A DNA stretch of 64,000 bases, from positions 310,001 through 374,000 of the forward strand of contig JADCRD010000003.1 in assembly GCA_014946745.1 (NCBI GenBank), in the 5' to 3' direction. The position numbers were made by a program, and so were the translations under genes. Shown piece by piece: positions 61,602 through 64,000 of this stretch (positions are counted from its first letter, which is position 1; the number at the start of each line of letters is the position of its first letter). This DNA is from Lysobacterales bacterium. GTDB taxonomy: Bacteria > Pseudomonadota > Gammaproteobacteria > Xanthomonadales > Xanthomonadaceae. The notes below the pieces were generated by a model, which worked only from the letters and a program-made list of their open reading frames with translations, was not told the DNA's origin and did no database searches.

Positions 61602-62866
61602 CAGTCATCGCCCACGCTGAGCCGCACCGCGCGCAGACGGGTGGGCGCCGGGGCGCCTGCGGCGGCAGCGCCGTTCGGCTCGGTCCAGGCCAGCACGGCG
61701 ATCTGCCCGAGTGCGGCCAGACGCGGCACGCCGATGCCGCGGCCTGCCGGCAGGGCAGCCACATCGATGCGCTGGCGCTCGCTGAGTTCAGCATCGAACA
61801 GGCCCAGCCGCAGCACGCTCTCGCCCGGTGCGCCCGCGCCGAGCCAGCTCAGCAGCACGCCGCCGTCGAAGGCCTCGGCGTCGACGCGGCCGAGCACCGC
61901 GGGCCCTTGCTCGACGCGCATGGGCGTCGCCTCTGCCCCGAGCACGCGCAACCGCACCGCCATCTCACTTGCATTCGGCATGGTCGACCAGGCGGCGAAC
62001 ACGCGCGCATCGTGCTGGGCCAAGGCCGGCCCGTTGACCGGGCAGGCCTGGATCTTCCAGTTGTCGGCATGGACCAGGCCGCTCACCTGCCAGCCGCTGC
62101 GATCGCGCGTGGCCAGCGCAATGTCGCGGATCTCGTGCTCGCTGCGGTCGCGCCAGGCGGCGAGATGGCTGCCGTCGGGCCGGCGCAGCAGGGCGGTCCA
62201 GCAGCAGGAGCAGGTGCGCGCGTCGAGCTCCACGCCCTCACCGATCGCACCGCGGGCGTCGAGCACGGCAGCACGCAGGCTCATCGCGCCTTCGTGGGCG
62301 CCGTGGCCCTCCTGCAGATCGGTCTCGGCCGGGTGCGAGGCCGCGGCGTGGCGTCCGTCCAGCCAGATCAGGCGCATGCGGTCAGCACCGTCCGGCGCCA
62401 TCGACACGAAGCCGTGCTCGCTCAGCGTGCCGTCGTCATGCGGGGTGATCGGCGCGGACCAGGTCGCACCTTCATCCTGCGAGTGGGCAACGCGGATGCC
62501 GTAGTGGTAGGTGCCCGCGCCCTCCTTCTGCAGCCAGAACGCCCACCAGCCGCCGTTGTCGGCGACCGCGATCTGCGGGTGGTCGGCCCAGTTGACGAAC
62601 CAGTCGCAGCCGCGCGCGACTTCGCGGGTTTCGCCCAGTTCGCCGGCCATCGACAGCGTTGCGACCTGCAGGCGCGCGCAGCCTTCCGGCAGACGCTCCT
62701 GCCAGCTCAGCAGGAAGCGCTGCTTGGCAGCGTCGGCGACCACATGCGGGGTCAGCGCCGAGGCTTCGATCGGCAGCTCGATCGGCGTCAGCCGGGCGGG
62801 CTCGGCGAGGGCAAGCCCCGCGCCGAACACACTCAGAAACTGCGCTGCCAGGTGAGTTCGTACCAC
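61601..62866 (-). CDS. Sialidase/BNR-fold secreted protein with Cys-rich insert
   Basis: 421 aa from a GTG at 62866 (GGGAG 9 nt upstream). Signal peptide HLAAQFLSVFGAGLALAEP. Six-bladed propeller wording: HPQIAVADNGGWWAFWLQKEG, AHSQDEGATWSAP, MRLIWLDGRH, RDRSEHEIRDIALATRDRSGW. Two cysteine motifs stand out: DARTCSCCWTALL and KIQACPVNGPAL. Aspartate-box catalysis of true sialidases is not complete (no clear Tyr/Glu pair assigned), so a binding role is as likely. The start overlaps the end of the TonB receptor gene by 34 nt, so the two are one operon. Confidence 0.78.
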   Translation of the reverse strand: MVRTHLAAQFLSVFGAGLALAEPARLTPIELPIEASALTPHVVADAAKQRFLLSWQERLPEGCARLQVATLSMAGELGETREVARGCDWFVNWADHPQIAVADNGGWWAFWLQKEGAGTYHYGIRVAHSQDEGATWSAPITPHDDGTLSEHGFVSMAPDGADRMRLIWLDGRHAAASHPAETDLQEGHGAHEGAMSLRAAVLDARGAIGEGVELDARTCSCCWTALLRRPDGSHLAAWRDRSEHEIRDIALATRDRSGWQVSGLVHADNWKIQACPVNGPALAQHDARVFAAWSTMPNASEMAVRLRVLGAEATPMRVEQGPAVLGRVDAEAFDGGVLLSWLGAGAPGESVLRLGLFDAELSERQRIDVAALPAGRGIGVPRLAALGQIAVLAWTEPNGAAAAGAPAPTRLRAVRLSVGDD

Positions 62867-64000
62867 CGCGGTTCTCCCAGCATGAATTGGCCGGCGCCGT
62901 AGGGGCGCGTGGCGTAGACGCGATCGTCGAGATTGCGCAGGCGCAGGCTGAAGCGGCCCAGCGGCGCATCGTAGCGAAGCAGGGCATCGACCGTGGCATA
63001 GCCCGGCAGATACACCGTGTTGGTGGTGTTCGCCGCGCTTTCGCCGACGCCGCGCAGGCCGAGGCCCAGCTCGAGTGTCGGGCTTGCGCTGTAGAACGCC
63101 CACAGGGTTCCAATGCGCTCCGGCACGGCGACGGGATCGTTGCCGCGGCGCGAGATGGCAACGCCGCCGACCACCTCGTCGAAGCGTTCGAACTTCGCGT
63201 CCAGCAGGGCGGCGCTGGCCTCGACGCGCAGGCGCTCGCCCAGCGGCATCCGCAGGCTGGCCTCGACGCCGCGGGCGGCCTGCTCGCCGACCTGGATCAG
63301 CCGGTTCGGGTTCTCGGGATCGCGGCTCAGCAGGTTGGTGCGGGCGATGTCGTACAGCGCCAGCGTCCAGTCGACGCGCGCGCCGCTGTGCTTCACGCCC
63401 AGCTCGATCTGCTCGCTGTCGGTGAGGTCGAAGCTCGCGTTCGCCAGCCCCAGGGTGGTGATCTGCGCCGGCGCTTCGCTGGAGGTCGCGAGCGAGCCGT
63501 ACAGCGTGGTCTGCTCGCTCGGGCTGAAGGTGAGACCGAGCCGATAGCTGCCGGCGCTGTAGCGCTTGTCGAAGCGCACACCGCTGACCACGTTGAGCGA
63601 GTCGACCTCGCTGCGGTCGTGTCGCAGGCCGGTGATCAGGCGCCAGCGCGGGGCGAGATCGAGCGCGCTCTCGACGAAGGCGGAGCGCTGCGCGATGTCG
63701 GTGGCGGTGCGCGGCTGGAAGGTGTCGAGGCTGGTATAGACGCCGCGCACCGGGTTCCGCAGATCGACCGTGTCGGTGTAGCGGAACGGGCTGTCGCTGC
63801 TGCGGTCGTGATCGTTGCGATCGACCTGCAGGCCGAACACCAGCTGATGCGCGCGGCCGAACAGCGTGTGCGACCAGGCGACATCGGCGACCGCACCGCG
63901 CAGGTTCTGGTCGTGGCTGACCTCCAGGTAGTCGCTGCGGCGGATCAGGCCGGTCGCCGGCTGCCAGGTGTTGACCTCGGCATTGCGGTAGTAGCGGTCC
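62833..64000 (-). CDS. TonB-dependent outer-membrane receptor (C-terminal part, partial)
   Basis: About 389 codons are in the window; the plug and N-terminus lie beyond 64000. The sequence is a run of amphipathic strands with the TonB_dep_Rec pattern: LAPRWRLITGLRHDRSEVD, SYRLGLTFSPSEQTTLYGSLATS, EQIELGVKHSGARVDWTLALYDI, ARGVEASLRMPLGERLRV, YATVDALLRYDAPLGRFSLRLRNLDDRVYA, and the terminal YELTWQRSF ending in Phe. Ferrisiderophore- or copper-type receptors share this form; the ligand cannot be told from the barrel alone. Its position beside the RiPP locus hints at a metal complex. Confidence 0.9.
   Translation of the reverse strand, partial: DRYYRNAEVNTWQPATGLIRRSDYLEVSHDQNLRGAVADVAWSHTLFGRAHQLVFGLQVDRNDHDRSSDSPFRYTDTVDLRNPVRGVYTSLDTFQPRTATDIAQRSAFVESALDLAPRWRLITGLRHDRSEVDSLNVVSGVRFDKRYSAGSYRLGLTFSPSEQTTLYGSLATSSEAPAQITTLGLANASFDLTDSEQIELGVKHSGARVDWTLALYDIARTNLLSRDPENPNRLIQVGEQAARGVEASLRMPLGERLRVEASAALLDAKFERFDEVVGGVAISRRGNDPVAVPERIGTLWAFYSASPTLELGLGLRGVGESAANTTNTVYLPGYATVDALLRYDAPLGRFSLRLRNLDDRVYATRPYGAGQFMLGEPRWYELTWQRSF

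Noticed and set aside
1-64000. tRNA, rRNA or complete insertion sequence
   Set aside because: None seen by reading the intergenic regions; no transposase or integrase domain appears in the translations.

Overview
This window is high-GC DNA, dense in coding sequence. It fits a gammaproteobacterium of the Lysobacterales (Xanthomonadales) type. The reasons are the radC / coaBC-dut-algC arrangement (the algC product carries a long N-terminal membrane sensor), KDO transferase (LPS), many GGDEF and TonB-type proteins, REP-like and GGGGATT-type intergenic repeats, and a secreted subtilase ending in an FxNGFE-like tail. The taxonomic call is inference, because no rRNA or tRNA is present.

Layout. 1-3061: end of kdpD, then kdpE, then a membrane VTT-domain/flavin disulfide reductase fusion. 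3057-8506: a three-gene cassette with the same palindromic repeat on both sides. It encodes a 240-aa membrane protein, an HTH protein with a Walker-less ATPase-like domain, and a membrane ATPase whose periplasmic part looks like a type IV pilin head. 8563-10732: a PAP2-like membrane protein and a PstS-like/OmpA fusion. 11037-18037: an NTF2-like secreted protein, an ECF sigma factor with a Ser/Thr kinase-TPR partner, a CARDB-type secreted protein and an orphan 350-aa protein. 18087-19088: a scar in which partial copies of mrpG, mrpF, mrpE and mrpD and of the PstS/OmpA gene are fused together. 19270-26254: AraC regulator, VOC protein, receiver-GGDEF protein, and two histidine kinases (one with a periplasmic propeller). 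26389-32203: a complete Mrp/Mnh cation/proton antiporter operon with fused A and B subunits. 32558-34930: a DASS transporter and an NAD(P)-binding protein, divergent. 35064-44307: an envelope gene set (lipoprotein lipase, DUF1302 barrel, DUF1329, Ycf48-like propeller, RND/MMPL exporter). 44616-49462: radC, coaBC, dut, algC. 50010-56808: secreted S8 protease, waaA, membrane diguanylate cyclase, CoA-binding protein. 57055-64000: an HvfABC/bufferin-type RiPP locus with ECF sigma, anti-sigma and a DoxX-like protein, followed by a convergent sialidase-like propeller protein and a TonB-dependent receptor that runs off the window.

The strongest discovery lead is the right-hand RiPP locus. The precursor has six EG(K/A/S)CG cysteine motifs. 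The 12-bp sequence GCAATCAAGCGC occurs three times, each copy oriented towards a different one of the locus's transcription units (precursor, sigma/anti-sigma, DoxX-like). This makes a self-contained ECF regulon likely. The second lead is the pilin-headed ATPase with its HTH/pseudo-ATPase partner.

Two repeat families sit at gene 3' ends. The GGTGGGTC palindrome supplies the TAG stop of two genes. A ~155-bp three-hairpin element abuts or overlaps the stop of three genes. No tRNA, rRNA, CRISPR array or complete insertion sequence was seen.
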